From NCBI GenBank assembly GCA_910577275.1, contig CAJTMW010000004.1, forward strand, positions 97,223-161,222: a stretch of DNA of 64,000 nucleotides, given 5' to 3'. The notes beneath the pieces were generated by a model. It saw nothing but the letters and a program-made list of their open reading frames with translations. It searched no databases and had not been told where the DNA came from. The position numbers were made by a program, and so were the translations under genes. This DNA comes from an uncultured Lachnospiraceae bacterium (lineage in GTDB: Bacteria; Bacillota; Clostridia; Lachnospirales; Lachnospiraceae). Position 1 is the stretch's first letter, and each line of letters starts with the position of its first letter. Shown here in pieces: positions 34,387 through 44,468 of this stretch.

Positions 34387-35332
34387 CGTTTTTCCCTTTG
34401 TTTTCCTTCTGGCGCTGTCTGGCCTGGGTTCTTTTCTGAATGATGTCCTGGCAATCCTCCTCTGAGATAAATTTGGAGGTTTTTACCACGTACACCTTAT
34501 CGCTTTCGGATTTGCGGACTCTGATTTTGGATTTCATATAACCGTGGACCGGGCAAAGGGCAATGCTGTAATAATTCTTTCCGTTGGGCGAAAACCAGCG
34601 GATTTTCTTTCGGATATTCCTATGGCACAGATAACATTTTGTGCTGATAACCTCCCTGTCCTCAAAGGCCTTCATCTTGTCGGGAAATTCCCTTGAGACG
34701 TACTTCATGTAATCATGAAACATCACATGAATTTCATCCTGACGGGTTTTCGGCAGCACGTAAGTATCTATGGAATAATTCTCAAGTATCTCCTCTTTGA
34801 GACAGGACAAAATACATGCCGTATAGTAAGCGTCGCTGTAAGCCCTGTGAAAAGGAACCTTTTTTTCAATTTCCAGAAAGTCAATGGCGTGCTCCAGGCT
34901 TCTTCTGCTTTTCCTGTCCTCGTAAGCAATGCTGAACAGCTTCTGCACATCCAGAAAACGAACCGGCCCATCGCCAAGAGGAGGCATTTTATAATAATGC
35001 ATATTTCTCTGCAGCTCAAACAAATCCAGCGGTCCCCAGGTGCAGAAGATATAATCCGTTCCGCAAAAGGAAAGGAACTCTTCTGCCACCTCCGCAAAGG
35101 GACGTCCCTTTTTCAAATCCCTCATATGAAGATGAATCAGCTTTCCCGTTACCTTATGCATATGGTGATAGACAGACGGTTTTATCAGTTGGTTAAATTC
35201 ATCTGTCATCACTCTGTCGCTATTTAATTTTACTGCTCCGATATCAATAATTTCGAAAGGAAGCTCTTTTGCGGCCGGTTCCTTTCCGGTATCGCTCTGG
35301 TTCCATTCCAAATCAAATACAATATAATTCAT
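34376..35332 (-). CDS. DEDDh 3'-5' exonuclease
   Basis: 318 residues from the ATG at 35330-35332 (GGAGAAA upstream). The RNase T/DnaQ-like domain has YIVFDLEWNQ (D-x-E), CTWGPLDLFEL (third acid) and HRAYSDAYYTA (H ... D), giving the DEDDh set. The remaining ~130 residues contain a CYLCHRN...CPVHGY cysteine/histidine cluster, perhaps a zinc ribbon, and a lysine-rich tail. The substrate is not predictable; homologues resemble KapD/sporulation-inhibitor exonucleases. Confidence 0.85.
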   Translation of the reverse strand: MNYIVFDLEWNQSDTGKEPAAKELPFEIIDIGAVKLNSDRVMTDEFNQLIKPSVYHHMHKVTGKLIHLHMRDLKKGRPFAEVAEEFLSFCGTDYIFCTWGPLDLFELQRNMHYYKMPPLGDGPVRFLDVQKLFSIAYEDRKSRRSLEHAIDFLEIEKKVPFHRAYSDAYYTACILSCLKEEILENYSIDTYVLPKTRQDEIHVMFHDYMKYVSREFPDKMKAFEDREVISTKCYLCHRNIRKKIRWFSPNGKNYYSIALCPVHGYMKSKIRVRKSESDKVYVVKTSKFISEEDCQDIIQKRTQARQRQKENKGKNVKN

Positions 35333-35443
35333 AAATTTCTCCATATAAGCATTTGCTTCTTTCAAAATAGCATGATACTATATTATCATTGTGACTGGCA
35401 ACTGTAAACTTATGTATGAAAACAGAGTGAAAGTGAGAAAAGC

Positions 35444-37192
35444 ATGAAAACGGGAAACATGAAAAAATTCTTATCCTACTACAAGCCATACAAAAAAATT
35501 TTTGCGGCGGATATGTTTTTTGCCTGTCTGGGCGCAGCCGTCACTCTGATTATCCCTTTGATTATCCGCTATATTACAAACGACGTTATCTACAGACCGG
35601 CAAGCGAGTCTTTGAAAATTATTTTGTCCCTCACCGGCATTATGGCGGTTTTAATTATTCTGGAATTTTACTGTAATTATTTCATTGCCTATTACGGCCA
35701 TATCATGGGCGCAAAAATGGAATACAATATGCGGAATGAAATTTTTGCCCACTATCAGAAGCTTTCTTTCAGCTTCTTTGACAACCAGAAGGTAGGGCAG
35801 CTTATGAGCCGTGTCACCAACGATTTATTTGAAATCAGCGAGCTGTTCCACCACGGCCCTGAGGATATTGTCATTTCCATTATTAAGCTGATTGGCTCCT
35901 TTTCCATTCTCCTTTCCATCAACTGGCGGCTGGCTCTCGTGGCCTTTGCCATCGTTCCGGTTATGCTGGTGTATGCCTTTTACTTCAATATTAAGATGAA
36001 ACGGGCCTTTGTAAAAAACAGGGCCAGGATTGCCGATATCAACGCCCAGATTGAAGATAACCTTTCCGGTATCCGGGTGGTGAAATCCTTTGCCAACGAA
36101 GAAATGGAAATGGATAAATTTAAGGTGGGAAACGACAGGTTTGTGGAAAGTAAGCGGGAAAGCTACCGCTATATGGGCCTCTATCACTCGGGGCTTGGCG
36201 CGTTCACCACATTTATCAGCGTGATTGTGATTGCGGTGGGCGCTGTGTTTATCACCACAAATCTGATTTCCATTACGGATTTGATTACCTTTCTTCTCTA
36301 TATTAATAACTTTACAGAGCCCATTAAAAAGCTGATTAACTTTACAGAGCAGTTTCAGAACGGCGCCTCCGGCTATACCCGGTTTCTGGAAATTCTCTCC
36401 ATCAATCCTGATATCACAGACAGACCGGACGCCAGAGAGCTCATCAAGGCAAAGGGCGATATTACCTTTGAAAATGTATACTTCCACTATGAGGAACATT
36501 CTGAAACCGTGCTTTCAAACTTAAATCTTCATGTGAATTCCGGTCAGTACATTGCGCTGGTGGGAACCTCGGGCGTGGGGAAATCCACGCTCTGCAGCCT
36601 GATTCCAAGGTTTTATGATGTTTCCTGTGGCCGAATATTAATCGACGGCGAAGATATCCGGGATTACACCTTAAAAAGCCTTCGCAACAATATCGGTATC
36701 GTTCAGCAGGACGTTTACCTCTTTACCGGGAGCGTCATGGATAATATCCGGTACGGAAATCCCCATGCAACCGATGCGGAAATCGTGGCGGCCGCCCAGA
36801 ATGCCAACGCCCATGATTTTATCATGAATCTTCCCGAAGGGTACGACACCAATATCGGACAGCGTGGCGTCAAGCTCTCCGGCGGTCAGAAGCAGCGGCT
36901 TTCCATTGCACGTGTTTTCCTGAAAAACCCGCCTATTCTTATTTTTGACGAGGCGACCTCCGCCCTTGACAATGAAAGTGAAAAGGTGGTGCAGGAGTCC
37001 CTTGAAAAACTGGCGAAGAACCGCACTACTTTCGTCATTGCCCACAGGCTTTCCACTATCCGCAATGCGGAGAAAATACTGGTGCTTTCCGAGAACGGGA
37101 TTGCGGAGAGCGGAAGCCATGATGAGCTTCTTGCAAAGGGAGGGATTTATGCGGAGCTGTATAATATGCAGTTTAAGGGGAAGGCGGATTGA
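35444..37192 (+). CDS. ABC transporter, fused membrane and ATPase half-transporter
   Basis: 582 residues: six membrane spans (~20-310) and an ATPase with Walker A LVGTSGVGKSTL, Q-loop, signature LSGGQKQRLSIARV, Walker B ILIFDEATSALD and switch His (VIAHRLST). This is the type IV exporter (MsbA/LmrA) layout; it would work as a homodimer, as no partner gene is adjacent. Cargo is unknown. Divergent from the exonuclease gene. Confidence 0.9.
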   Translation: MKTGNMKKFLSYYKPYKKIFAADMFFACLGAAVTLIIPLIIRYITNDVIYRPASESLKIILSLTGIMAVLIILEFYCNYFIAYYGHIMGAKMEYNMRNEIFAHYQKLSFSFFDNQKVGQLMSRVTNDLFEISELFHHGPEDIVISIIKLIGSFSILLSINWRLALVAFAIVPVMLVYAFYFNIKMKRAFVKNRARIADINAQIEDNLSGIRVVKSFANEEMEMDKFKVGNDRFVESKRESYRYMGLYHSGLGAFTTFISVIVIAVGAVFITTNLISITDLITFLLYINNFTEPIKKLINFTEQFQNGASGYTRFLEILSINPDITDRPDARELIKAKGDITFENVYFHYEEHSETVLSNLNLHVNSGQYIALVGTSGVGKSTLCSLIPRFYDVSCGRILIDGEDIRDYTLKSLRNNIGIVQQDVYLFTGSVMDNIRYGNPHATDAEIVAAAQNANAHDFIMNLPEGYDTNIGQRGVKLSGGQKQRLSIARVFLKNPPILIFDEATSALDNESEKVVQESLEKLAKNRTTFVIAHRLSTIRNAEKILVLSENGIAESGSHDELLAKGGIYAELYNMQFKGKAD

Positions 37193-37213
37193 TTAAAGGA
37201 TATTAAGCAGGAC

Positions 37214-37266
37214 GTCAAGAGGGAGCGAGCCGACGAAGGAATATCACTCTCTCTTGACTGTTTTTC
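37214..37266 (+). terminator. Terminator between convergent ABC and MFS genes
   Basis: Arms 37214-37221 and 37251-37258 (GTCAAGAG/CTCTTGAC), followed on the plus strand by TGTTTTTCT. The hairpin overlaps the last codons of the MFS gene on the other strand. Confidence 0.6.
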
Positions 37267-38395
37267 TAATTTGCTTTAGTACAAATATACCTCCCAGGAT
37301 ACACATTCCTGCTCCAGACAAAAATGCCACCGAAAGGTTTTTCTCCGCCAATGTGCCGAAGGCTATGTTGGTTCCGGCGCCGACGCTGTCGATGATTACA
37401 GCGTTGACGCTGAGGGCGGTGGCTCTGTTTTCTGTATGAATCTGTCTGTTTTGCAGCTCTGTCTGTAAGGGCTGGAACAGGCTGAAAGCAATTCGGAGCA
37501 TCAATATTCCCAGGACAGAAAGCCATGGGCTTTTCGTGACTGCCAGCAAGATACAGGCAAGGGCGGCAGAGGCGTAGAGAAATACGGTGAATCGAAAATC
37601 CCCAAGCCTCCTTGTCAGGCCATAAGACCATGTACCGCAAAGGCCGGCAAGCGTCACCAGTATGTAGATATAACCCATTGCAGCGCTTCCAAGACCGCAT
37701 TTTTCATATTGAAGCTGATTTAAAAAAACGGTCACTGTCTGATGCGCTTCATTCAGCAGCGCAATTCCAATAAGAAACAGTAGAAGATTTTTATTTTTGA
37801 ATATTTGCCTGAGTGGAAGCAACAGGCTCTTTGAACCGGAAACCCTTTCCTTTTCCTGCTTCACCTCTGTAAGTCCAAGGGAAAGCAGCGCTGCCAGTCC
37901 ATAGCTTATCACTGTCAGAAAACCGGCCAGCCGGTAGTTGCTGCCCACAAACAGGGAAAATAAAAGCGACGCCAGCAAAAGCCCGGCAGTTCCCAGACTG
38001 TTATAGATTCCAAACACCTTCTGGCTTTCGACCTTCTTACAGGACAGGTAAAGAAATGCTGTATCCACGCCGGAAAGTCCGGCAATTATAATGCTCAGCA
38101 TCACCCTCTCCAAAAGAAATCCGCCAAAGCCGGAAGCCTGCCAGAAGACAATTTTAGAGAGAAAGTACAGCGCACAGCAAAACAAAATCGTACGCTTATA
38201 TCCGATTTTATCGGCAATCACTCCCCAGGGAAATTCCAGAAGAAGGCATAAAATGAGAGAAATGCTTTCAATGACGGTAATCTGTAAAACAGACACACCC
38301 TGAGCCTGACGGTAGAGCGTGGCAATCGGCCCGTAAAATATCATGCCCTGCAACAGGCTGATGGCATACATGATATATATATTTCTATTTTTCAT
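37244..38395 (-). CDS. MFS transporter
   Basis: 383 residues, 12 spans in two halves. The loop between spans 2 and 3 reads GVIADKIGYKRTILF (the G-x-x-x-D-x-x-G-x-[KR] MFS motif). No specificity motif is seen; drug efflux or small metabolite export are both possible. GGATGA lies before the ATG. A long inverted repeat (38414-38496) lies immediately upstream. Confidence 0.85.
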   Translation of the reverse strand: MKNRNIYIMYAISLLQGMIFYGPIATLYRQAQGVSVLQITVIESISLILCLLLEFPWGVIADKIGYKRTILFCCALYFLSKIVFWQASGFGGFLLERVMLSIIIAGLSGVDTAFLYLSCKKVESQKVFGIYNSLGTAGLLLASLLFSLFVGSNYRLAGFLTVISYGLAALLSLGLTEVKQEKERVSGSKSLLLPLRQIFKNKNLLLFLIGIALLNEAHQTVTVFLNQLQYEKCGLGSAAMGYIYILVTLAGLCGTWSYGLTRRLGDFRFTVFLYASAALACILLAVTKSPWLSVLGILMLRIAFSLFQPLQTELQNRQIHTENRATALSVNAVIIDSVGAGTNIAFGTLAEKNLSVAFLSGAGMCILGGIFVLKQIRKTVKRE

Positions 38396-38413
38396 GAGAG
38401 ATAATCATCCTTT

Positions 38414-38496
38414 CCAGATTTAAAATACAACAGTTACAGGCCAGTCCGTGAAACAGGCTGGCTGACATTATCATTGTAAATGTTGTTTTAAATTGG
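38414..38496. repeat. Long interrupted inverted repeat upstream of the MFS gene
   Basis: The outer arms (38414-38432 and 38481-38496) pair over about 15 positions with two bulges; an inner hairpin (GGCCAG...CTGGC, about 38439-38462) sits between them. It lies in the 123-bp gap before the MFS gene and could be a regulatory leader or a terminator remnant for the gene to its right. Confidence 0.4.
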
Positions 38497-38518
38497 AAAA
38501 TGCATGGATTGTTACCTC

Positions 38519-38803
38519 TTAAATAAACGTTAATTTACTGATAAAACCACTTGAAATGTCGCTAACTTTTGCATTTCTCCTTATATTCCTTAATTCAGTA
38601 ATTTTTTCAAACGCTTCGCCCAACGGCGATTCCCTGCCTATTTCCATATCATCGATACCCTTGTCTAACTTCCTGAGTAATGATTTATTATTCTGACCCG
38701 CATTAATATCTATTCCCATAGCACAATTTTCATATATCCAGTAGTATTTTTTGTTTATCCTTATCTTATCATATGAAAAATACTTTATCAATCCACATTT
38801 CAT
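38519..38803 (-). CDS. Small unknown protein
   Basis: 94 codons, not recognised. An internal start at MGIDINAGQNNKSLLRK would give 66 residues. The middle (LLRKLDKGIDDMEIGRESPL) resembles the DM-x-x-G-R region of small RelB/Phd-like antitoxins, but no toxin partner is present. Coding is plausible but weak; it may be a remnant. Confidence 0.35.
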   Translation of the reverse strand: MKCGLIKYFSYDKIRINKKYYWIYENCAMGIDINAGQNNKSLLRKLDKGIDDMEIGRESPLGEAFEKITELRNIRRNAKVSDISSGFISKLTFI

Positions 38804-38892
38804 TTATTTAATAACAGCCACCAGCCTTTAATTTAAGTAAAAAAAGGCTAAAGACTGGTGACGGTTATTCTCACGCCGAGGTTCCGGATATA

Positions 38893-39549
38893 TTATTTCA
38901 ATACCGAAGCCAGTTGCTTTATTCCTGACTGTAAACTATACAATACCGGTTTTTCCAGGTCTCTCAAAGCCGGAATTACCACTGCCATACTGGCCTGAGC
39001 CAATACTAATACATCATGTTCTATATGAGTAGCATAAATTTCCGTCAATACCATATCGTTGTGTTTTTGAGGATTTTTTTCGTCAGCAAGTATCTGAAAA
39101 GCACCAGCCACTAAATGTGGAACTACTTTCACATCCTTGTTCATTTCCCTTGCCACTTTCTCAATAAGACGACAACTAGGAGCAAGAGTAGTAGGAACAG
39201 TTCCGTACACACCTATATTGCATCCCTTTTCTACTGCAAGCTTTGCCATGGGGTCATCAATTTTCAATGTAGGTATTTTTACCAATTGGCGGGCTATGTC
39301 AAATGCCTCTCCCACAGAAGAACAGGCATTTAATACCACATCTGCTCCCATATCCTCAGCAGCCTGAGTATACAAACACATCCGCTTAATTACAGATGTG
39401 TTGATACCTCCATTGTCAATAACATCCTGAAGGATACGTTGGTCAATAATATTGTGGATATCTGCATCAGGAAAATCTTCCATAATTTGTTTATCAACAG
39501 CTTCAAGAATTGCAAGGCTGGTGTGAATAACTGCAACTTTTTTTAGCAT
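38893..39549 (-). CDS. Asp/Glu/hydantoin racemase superfamily protein
   Basis: 218 residues. Two symmetric halves carry the catalytic cysteine positions: VVLNACSSVGEAF (C present) in the first half; in the second, the usual Cys is replaced in VLVLAQASMAVVIPAL. With only one of the two cysteines, a symmetric racemase reaction is doubtful and a decarboxylase/isomerase-like role is possible. AAGGAG precedes the ATG. It is the last gene of the catabolic operon, 21 bp after the DUF1537 kinase gene. Confidence 0.75.
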   Translation of the reverse strand: MLKKVAVIHTSLAILEAVDKQIMEDFPDADIHNIIDQRILQDVIDNGGINTSVIKRMCLYTQAAEDMGADVVLNACSSVGEAFDIARQLVKIPTLKIDDPMAKLAVEKGCNIGVYGTVPTTLAPSCRLIEKVAREMNKDVKVVPHLVAGAFQILADEKNPQKHNDMVLTEIYATHIEHDVLVLAQASMAVVIPALRDLEKPVLYSLQSGIKQLASVLK

Positions 39550-39570
39550 AATTAATTTCTCCTTTCATAT

Positions 39571-40995
39571 TTATTGCAGGCTACCTACAATTTCATACAG
39601 TGTATTTTTTGTACCCACATTGCCAGGGAATATCACATATATCATACCAGGATACTTGCTTCCCTCCCCTAGCTTCCATACCGGAATACCAGGAGCAACC
39701 TGCCCCCAAATAGTAGCCTTTGTGGCACAAAAAGCTTTTACTGCTACATCGCTGGATGTGATTCCCCCTTTAACTATTAGATAGCGGGGTTTCTTTTCAA
39801 TACCGGCTGCAATAGTTGTAATTGCATCTGCAATACGATTAGTAACAATTAACTCTTCTTCTTTAGATTCAGTATTAAAATCCAAACGCTTTCGACGGGT
39901 ATACACTACCGTGGTAAGTCCACCGGCCAGACTTTGATTGGTCAGCTGGCTTACCCTCTGCACTTCCATCTCAAGCCTCCTTATATCCGTTGCCTCATGT
40001 TGGTTAAACTCAATAAAATTAATATCCAGACCGCTGTTTTTCAAGGTTTCAAACTGTTCTGTAGTTTTGCTAACATGGGAACCAATGATAATTAGACCGC
40101 CAGTAGAACTATTTCCATCCACAATATCTTTTCCTTGAATGTAAGGAACTTCTGGAAAACCTCCAATGACTTTGGGCCACGAAGCTGCTGTACGAGCCAC
40201 AAAAGAAAATCCCTTTTGCAACGCCAGAAAATAGCAAACTGCAAATACTTTTAAATCCATATAACAGGTAACATTTACAATAACTTTTTTACTCTTTTTG
40301 TCTGTCAGTATCTGCTCAATGCCCTCAAAATCAAGGTTTCTAAGCATCTCCAAAGAAATACTTTCTACCAAAGCAGCCGGATAAGCGCCACTTGTCTTCT
40401 CTTCTATCCAGCGTTTTAGGTTGGAATTTTTAAAGCCAAATGTTTTATCTTTAGCAAATTCTGACTCCCCTACCGGAATGAGCATTCTATCTTCAATAAG
40501 GCAATGTATATCTTTTAGGGTGTAACGATTGCCTTCCTGAAAAAAAGGAATAATTATTTCTTTCTGAACAGTTTTTCCTAATCCTTTGCGTATAATATCC
40601 GGTTCGGTAGGATAATGCCCTCTGAGGGTAGAATCTCCCCGACTGATGACTTCGTATTTCCGATTTGTGAGCTTAGAAGCCCGGTTAAGGCTATCCATAA
40701 TCTCTTCATGAACCTTGATAGTCTCGGCTCTGGTCATACTTCTTGAATTAGTCATAATATAAAACATTACTGTCTCTGTTTTGAATGCCTCAAGCATTAC
40801 ATGGTAATTCCAATTAGTATATACATTAACATCATGAACAGTCTGTCCACCGGTAGGGTCGTCATCAATAACTACGAACAACTTCCGGTTTTTCCTGAAC
40901 AATTGGGATAAAAAGAATTCTACCTGTTCAGTTTGTTCCTGAGTATACTGGTAATTCAATATTCTACACTTTTCATAATCTCTCTGCATAGCCAT
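39571..40995 (-). CDS. DUF1537 four-carbon acid sugar kinase family
   Basis: 474 residues from ATG at 40993-40995, with GGAGGA at proper spacing; earlier in-frame codons overlap that site. The N-terminal domain has LFVVIDDDPTGGQTVHDVNV (D-D-D-x-T-G) and VISRGDSTLRGHYP, the substrate-binding signature; the C-terminal ATP-binding domain has LIVKGGITSSDVAVKAF and GMIYVIFPGNVG. Known members phosphorylate D-threonate, D-erythronate or 3-oxo-tetronates. The dehydrogenases usually paired with these are not in this operon. Confidence 0.85.
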   Translation of the reverse strand: MAMQRDYEKCRILNYQYTQEQTEQVEFFLSQLFRKNRKLFVVIDDDPTGGQTVHDVNVYTNWNYHVMLEAFKTETVMFYIMTNSRSMTRAETIKVHEEIMDSLNRASKLTNRKYEVISRGDSTLRGHYPTEPDIIRKGLGKTVQKEIIIPFFQEGNRYTLKDIHCLIEDRMLIPVGESEFAKDKTFGFKNSNLKRWIEEKTSGAYPAALVESISLEMLRNLDFEGIEQILTDKKSKKVIVNVTCYMDLKVFAVCYFLALQKGFSFVARTAASWPKVIGGFPEVPYIQGKDIVDGNSSTGGLIIIGSHVSKTTEQFETLKNSGLDINFIEFNQHEATDIRRLEMEVQRVSQLTNQSLAGGLTTVVYTRRKRLDFNTESKEEELIVTNRIADAITTIAAGIEKKPRYLIVKGGITSSDVAVKAFCATKATIWGQVAPGIPVWKLGEGSKYPGMIYVIFPGNVGTKNTLYEIVGSLQ

Positions 40996-41055
40996 CTCCA
41001 TTCCTCCACTTTTACATGACACATTAAACTTGAGAGACCCTCTTTTGAATTTAGA

Positions 41056-42588
41056 TTACTTTGAATAACGAAAGATAAACATTGTCGGCTCATTAGAATA
41101 ACTATGTAATACCTTTACACCTTCATGTTTCTGTTTTGTAAATCCACGCTCGGGTTCAGGCGTAAATACATGTAATCTTTCCGAAGTCGCAGGCTCTCTT
41201 CTTCCGCTATAAACTCCAAATGTCTCAACACTTTCAATTTTTCCATATCTTGAAAGGTTCAACATACTCTGACCTTCACGGTTTACAAATCCTGGCATAT
41301 GTTTCGCTGGCTCTACATAAATCAGTAAAGTTGATTTTCCATCATCTAACGCTTGTCCCGACCAAACAAGCCGTTCTGGATGTATTGTAAATTTTGACAA
41401 ATCAAATTCTTCAAAAAAATCCCTCAACCTTCTCATATATTCGAATCCTTTAGGCTTTGTATCATATTCAATAACATCCCAAGCGGCATAAGCCCAATAA
41501 TACTGATAATATCCACCACTCATTATAGTCTCGTAAGCAATTTCACAGACACGCTCTGCCGGATAGCGACGTACCCTTTCAATTTTAGGACTTTCTACAC
41601 CTGTCTCACCTCCAACCACTGGTTTTCCGCTTATAGTGCTATAAAAGGCAATTGCAAACGGCCACTGCTCATGCTGTTGCAGAGTCAGAAAATCAATTGT
41701 ATGAGCATACTTGGGATTCAGAGCAAATTCCAGGTCATCATGGATAGTACACAAATGATGATATGCATCCCAACCTTTTACTTTAGATGCAACCCGATAC
41801 AAATATTCTTTATCACCTTCGAAATATCCCTCCTTTGTAAGGTTCCATATTATGTTGGGATATGCCTGATATCTGGAAATAAACTGATAGTAAAATAAGT
41901 CATCCTCAAAGGAGCCATTTTCATCCCAAAGTACAAACTTATTGTAAACACGCAGATAAAGATGTACATAAATACCATTTGCATTCAGTTTTTCAATCAT
42001 ATAATCAAAATTCCGAAAATAATCGATATTATATACTTTCCTTCCATCTCTTTCTTCCCACAGATTAATGTACGCCGGTCCATAATCATTTTCTCTGGTC
42101 CTTCCCTGACGAAAAGAATAATCATATGCATACGTATTGACTTGAACCTGATTAAATCCTGCTTCCTTAATATTATTAATTAGAATATCTAATTTTGCGT
42201 GACCATTGGGGCTTGCCACCAATGAGAACAGAAAATTACATTCAAATCCCAATAAAAAAATACTTTCACCGTCTCTATTCACAAAATGAGTACCTTTCGT
42301 AAATATTTGTTCTGTTGTATTTTTATTTTCCCCTTTTACTATGATTTTTCCTTCTGTTTCCCCGAAAAAATCAACCACCTTAGATACAATCTTATAATAC
42401 CACTCTCCTTCTTCTGCATCGGAAAAACGTATTTTCCACATATTATCCCCGTCATAAAAACCGGGAATTACATATTTCTTTCCATCTTTTCGCCTAAAAT
42501 ATCCATAAAGTTCTGCTTCAAATGGATTAACAATCTCTCTTTTCCCCTGTACTTTCACTTCAATAACGGTATTTCTTGTAGTTATCAT
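41056..42588 (-). CDS. DUF5060/DUF4038-type cytoplasmic glycoside hydrolase-like protein
   Basis: 510 residues from ATG at 42586-42588 (AGGAGG upstream). A beta-sandwich N-terminus (FYDGDNMWKIRFSDAEEGEW, DUF5060 pattern) precedes a TIM-barrel with YPNIIWNLTKEGY (candidate acid/base Glu) and PVVGGETGVES (candidate nucleophile Glu), and a C-terminal beta domain. This set-up is shared with apiosidase-type (GH140-like) enzymes. No signal peptide, so it acts on an imported oligosaccharide. Specificity cannot be read from the sequence. Confidence 0.75.
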   Translation of the reverse strand: MITTRNTVIEVKVQGKREIVNPFEAELYGYFRRKDGKKYVIPGFYDGDNMWKIRFSDAEEGEWYYKIVSKVVDFFGETEGKIIVKGENKNTTEQIFTKGTHFVNRDGESIFLLGFECNFLFSLVASPNGHAKLDILINNIKEAGFNQVQVNTYAYDYSFRQGRTRENDYGPAYINLWEERDGRKVYNIDYFRNFDYMIEKLNANGIYVHLYLRVYNKFVLWDENGSFEDDLFYYQFISRYQAYPNIIWNLTKEGYFEGDKEYLYRVASKVKGWDAYHHLCTIHDDLEFALNPKYAHTIDFLTLQQHEQWPFAIAFYSTISGKPVVGGETGVESPKIERVRRYPAERVCEIAYETIMSGGYYQYYWAYAAWDVIEYDTKPKGFEYMRRLRDFFEEFDLSKFTIHPERLVWSGQALDDGKSTLLIYVEPAKHMPGFVNREGQSMLNLSRYGKIESVETFGVYSGRREPATSERLHVFTPEPERGFTKQKHEGVKVLHSYSNEPTMFIFRYSK

Positions 42589-42638
42589 GTCTTTCCTCCT
42601 GTCATTAAACAAATCATCCATATGTGATTTTTATATAC

Positions 42639-43493
42639 TTAATTCTTTACAGCACCACTTGTCATACCTTTTACAACCTGCTCCTGGAATAAACAATAAA
42701 AGACTATAACAGGCAGCATACTAATCATCAGATTGGCACAGAGTAAACCATAATCAATATTCATTTCCATTTTCGTCATATAGACCGCAACAATAATTGT
42801 TCTCAGGTCTCCCGACCCTGCAATTACATTTGATAACAGATATTCATTCCAACAATAAATAAATGACAGAGTAAATACTGTAGCGATTCCTGGTTTCGCT
42901 AACGGCATAATTATACGCCAGAAAGATTGCCAGTTCGAACAACCATCTATGATTGCCGCCTCTATTAATTCGTTTGGAATTCCTCTCATAAATCCAGTTA
43001 GAACAAATACAGTAGTTGCCGTCTGCGATGCAGTATAAACCAAAATTAACCCCCATAAAGTATTCAACAACCCTAATTGTTTTAACAGCATAAACATTGG
43101 AATCAGCACTGCAGTCATCGGAATCATGATTCCTGATGTAAAATAAAGATAAACTTTTTCCTTTAAACGAGAATCATATAAAAAAGCAATCGCATAGGAA
43201 ATCATTGAACCTGCTATTACGGTCAGAAGAAGTACCAGACTGGTTACAAACAAACTATTTTTAAAACCTGTAGCTAAAGATGTTGATGTTAACGCCTTAA
43301 TATAGTTTTCAATTTTCCACACCTTAGGGAGTCCGAACGAATTCATGTAAATCTCCTGATTGGACTTAAATCCACTAAAAGCCACCCATACAAAAGGAAA
43401 CAATGCTAAAAGCGATGTGAAAATTAGTACAAGATATCTTAAACATATAAGCATAAGACGCTTGAATCTAGCGTAATCAAATGTTTCTTTCAT
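42639..43493 (-). CDS. Sugar ABC transporter permease (MalG-like)
   Basis: 284 residues, six spans. The EAA loop is ELIEAAIIDGCSNWQSFWRI (E-A-A---G) and docks the ATPase. GGAGG precedes the ATG; it lies 15 bp after the MalF-like gene. The importer lacks its own ATPase, as in other CUT1 systems that share a MsmK-type ATPase. Confidence 0.9.
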   Translation of the reverse strand: MKETFDYARFKRLMLICLRYLVLIFTSLLALFPFVWVAFSGFKSNQEIYMNSFGLPKVWKIENYIKALTSTSLATGFKNSLFVTSLVLLLTVIAGSMISYAIAFLYDSRLKEKVYLYFTSGIMIPMTAVLIPMFMLLKQLGLLNTLWGLILVYTASQTATTVFVLTGFMRGIPNELIEAAIIDGCSNWQSFWRIIMPLAKPGIATVFTLSFIYCWNEYLLSNVIAGSGDLRTIIVAVYMTKMEMNIDYGLLCANLMISMLPVIVFYCLFQEQVVKGMTSGAVKN

Positions 43494-43508
43494 AGTAACC
43501 TCCTTGCA

Positions 43509-44387
43509 CTAGTCTCCGAGAAGCTTTTTATAAATCCACTTAAAAGCCACTGTAAACATCATTCCGTAAAACAAAATCATAATGGACACGGCACTGGCAT
43601 AACCAAATCTGGATTCCTCAAAGGCTTTCGTAAACATTAAAATAGAGAAAAAAGTGCTTGCATTTCCAGGTCCTCCAGTCGTCATCGCCCAAGGAATGCC
43701 AAAAGATTTTAGTGCTCCTGTTATGGTCATAATAATAGATACTTGAGAAATTTCTGTTATCAACGGAAGCATAATTTTTCTGAAAATAATTCCTGATGTT
43801 GCTCCGTCAATTTTAGCACTTTCTATCACATCTTCACTAACTGATTGCATTCCTGCGAGGAAAAGTGTTACATGCAATCCTATATTTGACCAGATTTGAG
43901 GAATACATACCGCCCAAAGAACATATTTGGGATTTGACAACCACACAATATCAAACTGTTTTAAACCAATATTACGGAAAAACTGGCCAACTGGTCCAAT
44001 ATCCGCATTAAGCAGGATAGAAAACATCATTCCAATTGCAATTGGCGCAATAATAACAGGTAAAAATATAACTGTGCGAAATACTTTATATCCTCTAACC
44101 GTACGATATAATAAAAAAGCAAGCACAGCAGCTATCGGAACTTTTACAAAAAGTGAAAGAGCAACAAAAAAGAAGGTGTTTTTTATCGCTATATGATACT
44201 CACTACTAGTGAACATCTCTCGGAAATTTTTTAATCCTATAAATGTTACATCCCCGCCACTCCAGTTCGTAAAACTATAATAAAAGCTTAGAAAAATGGG
44301 CAAAAGCATAAAAATAGTAAAAATCAGAAAACCTGGAACTGAAAATAAAACAGCATCCCTTAATTTTCTCCGCTTAAATGCATTCAT
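43509..44387 (-). CDS. Sugar ABC transporter permease (MalF-like)
   Basis: 292 residues from ATG at 44385-44387 (MNAFKRRKLRD) with GGAGG upstream; the frame extends 23 codons further without a site. Six spans and the EAA loop VIESAKIDGATSGIIFRKIM. It pairs with the MalG-like subunit. Confidence 0.9.
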   Translation of the reverse strand: MNAFKRRKLRDAVLFSVPGFLIFTIFMLLPIFLSFYYSFTNWSGGDVTFIGLKNFREMFTSSEYHIAIKNTFFFVALSLFVKVPIAAVLAFLLYRTVRGYKVFRTVIFLPVIIAPIAIGMMFSILLNADIGPVGQFFRNIGLKQFDIVWLSNPKYVLWAVCIPQIWSNIGLHVTLFLAGMQSVSEDVIESAKIDGATSGIIFRKIMLPLITEISQVSIIMTITGALKSFGIPWAMTTGGPGNASTFFSILMFTKAFEESRFGYASAVSIMILFYGMMFTVAFKWIYKKLLGD

Positions 44388-44468
44388 TAGATACACGCCT
44401 CCCATTAAAAACATTTTTTTAGATGCTGCCACACTAAATGATAATGTGGCAGACATCTGTTTGAAAAG

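Noticed and set aside
35825..36499. 224-codon minus-strand frame
   Set aside because: Antisense to the ABC exporter's membrane domain; no start signal.
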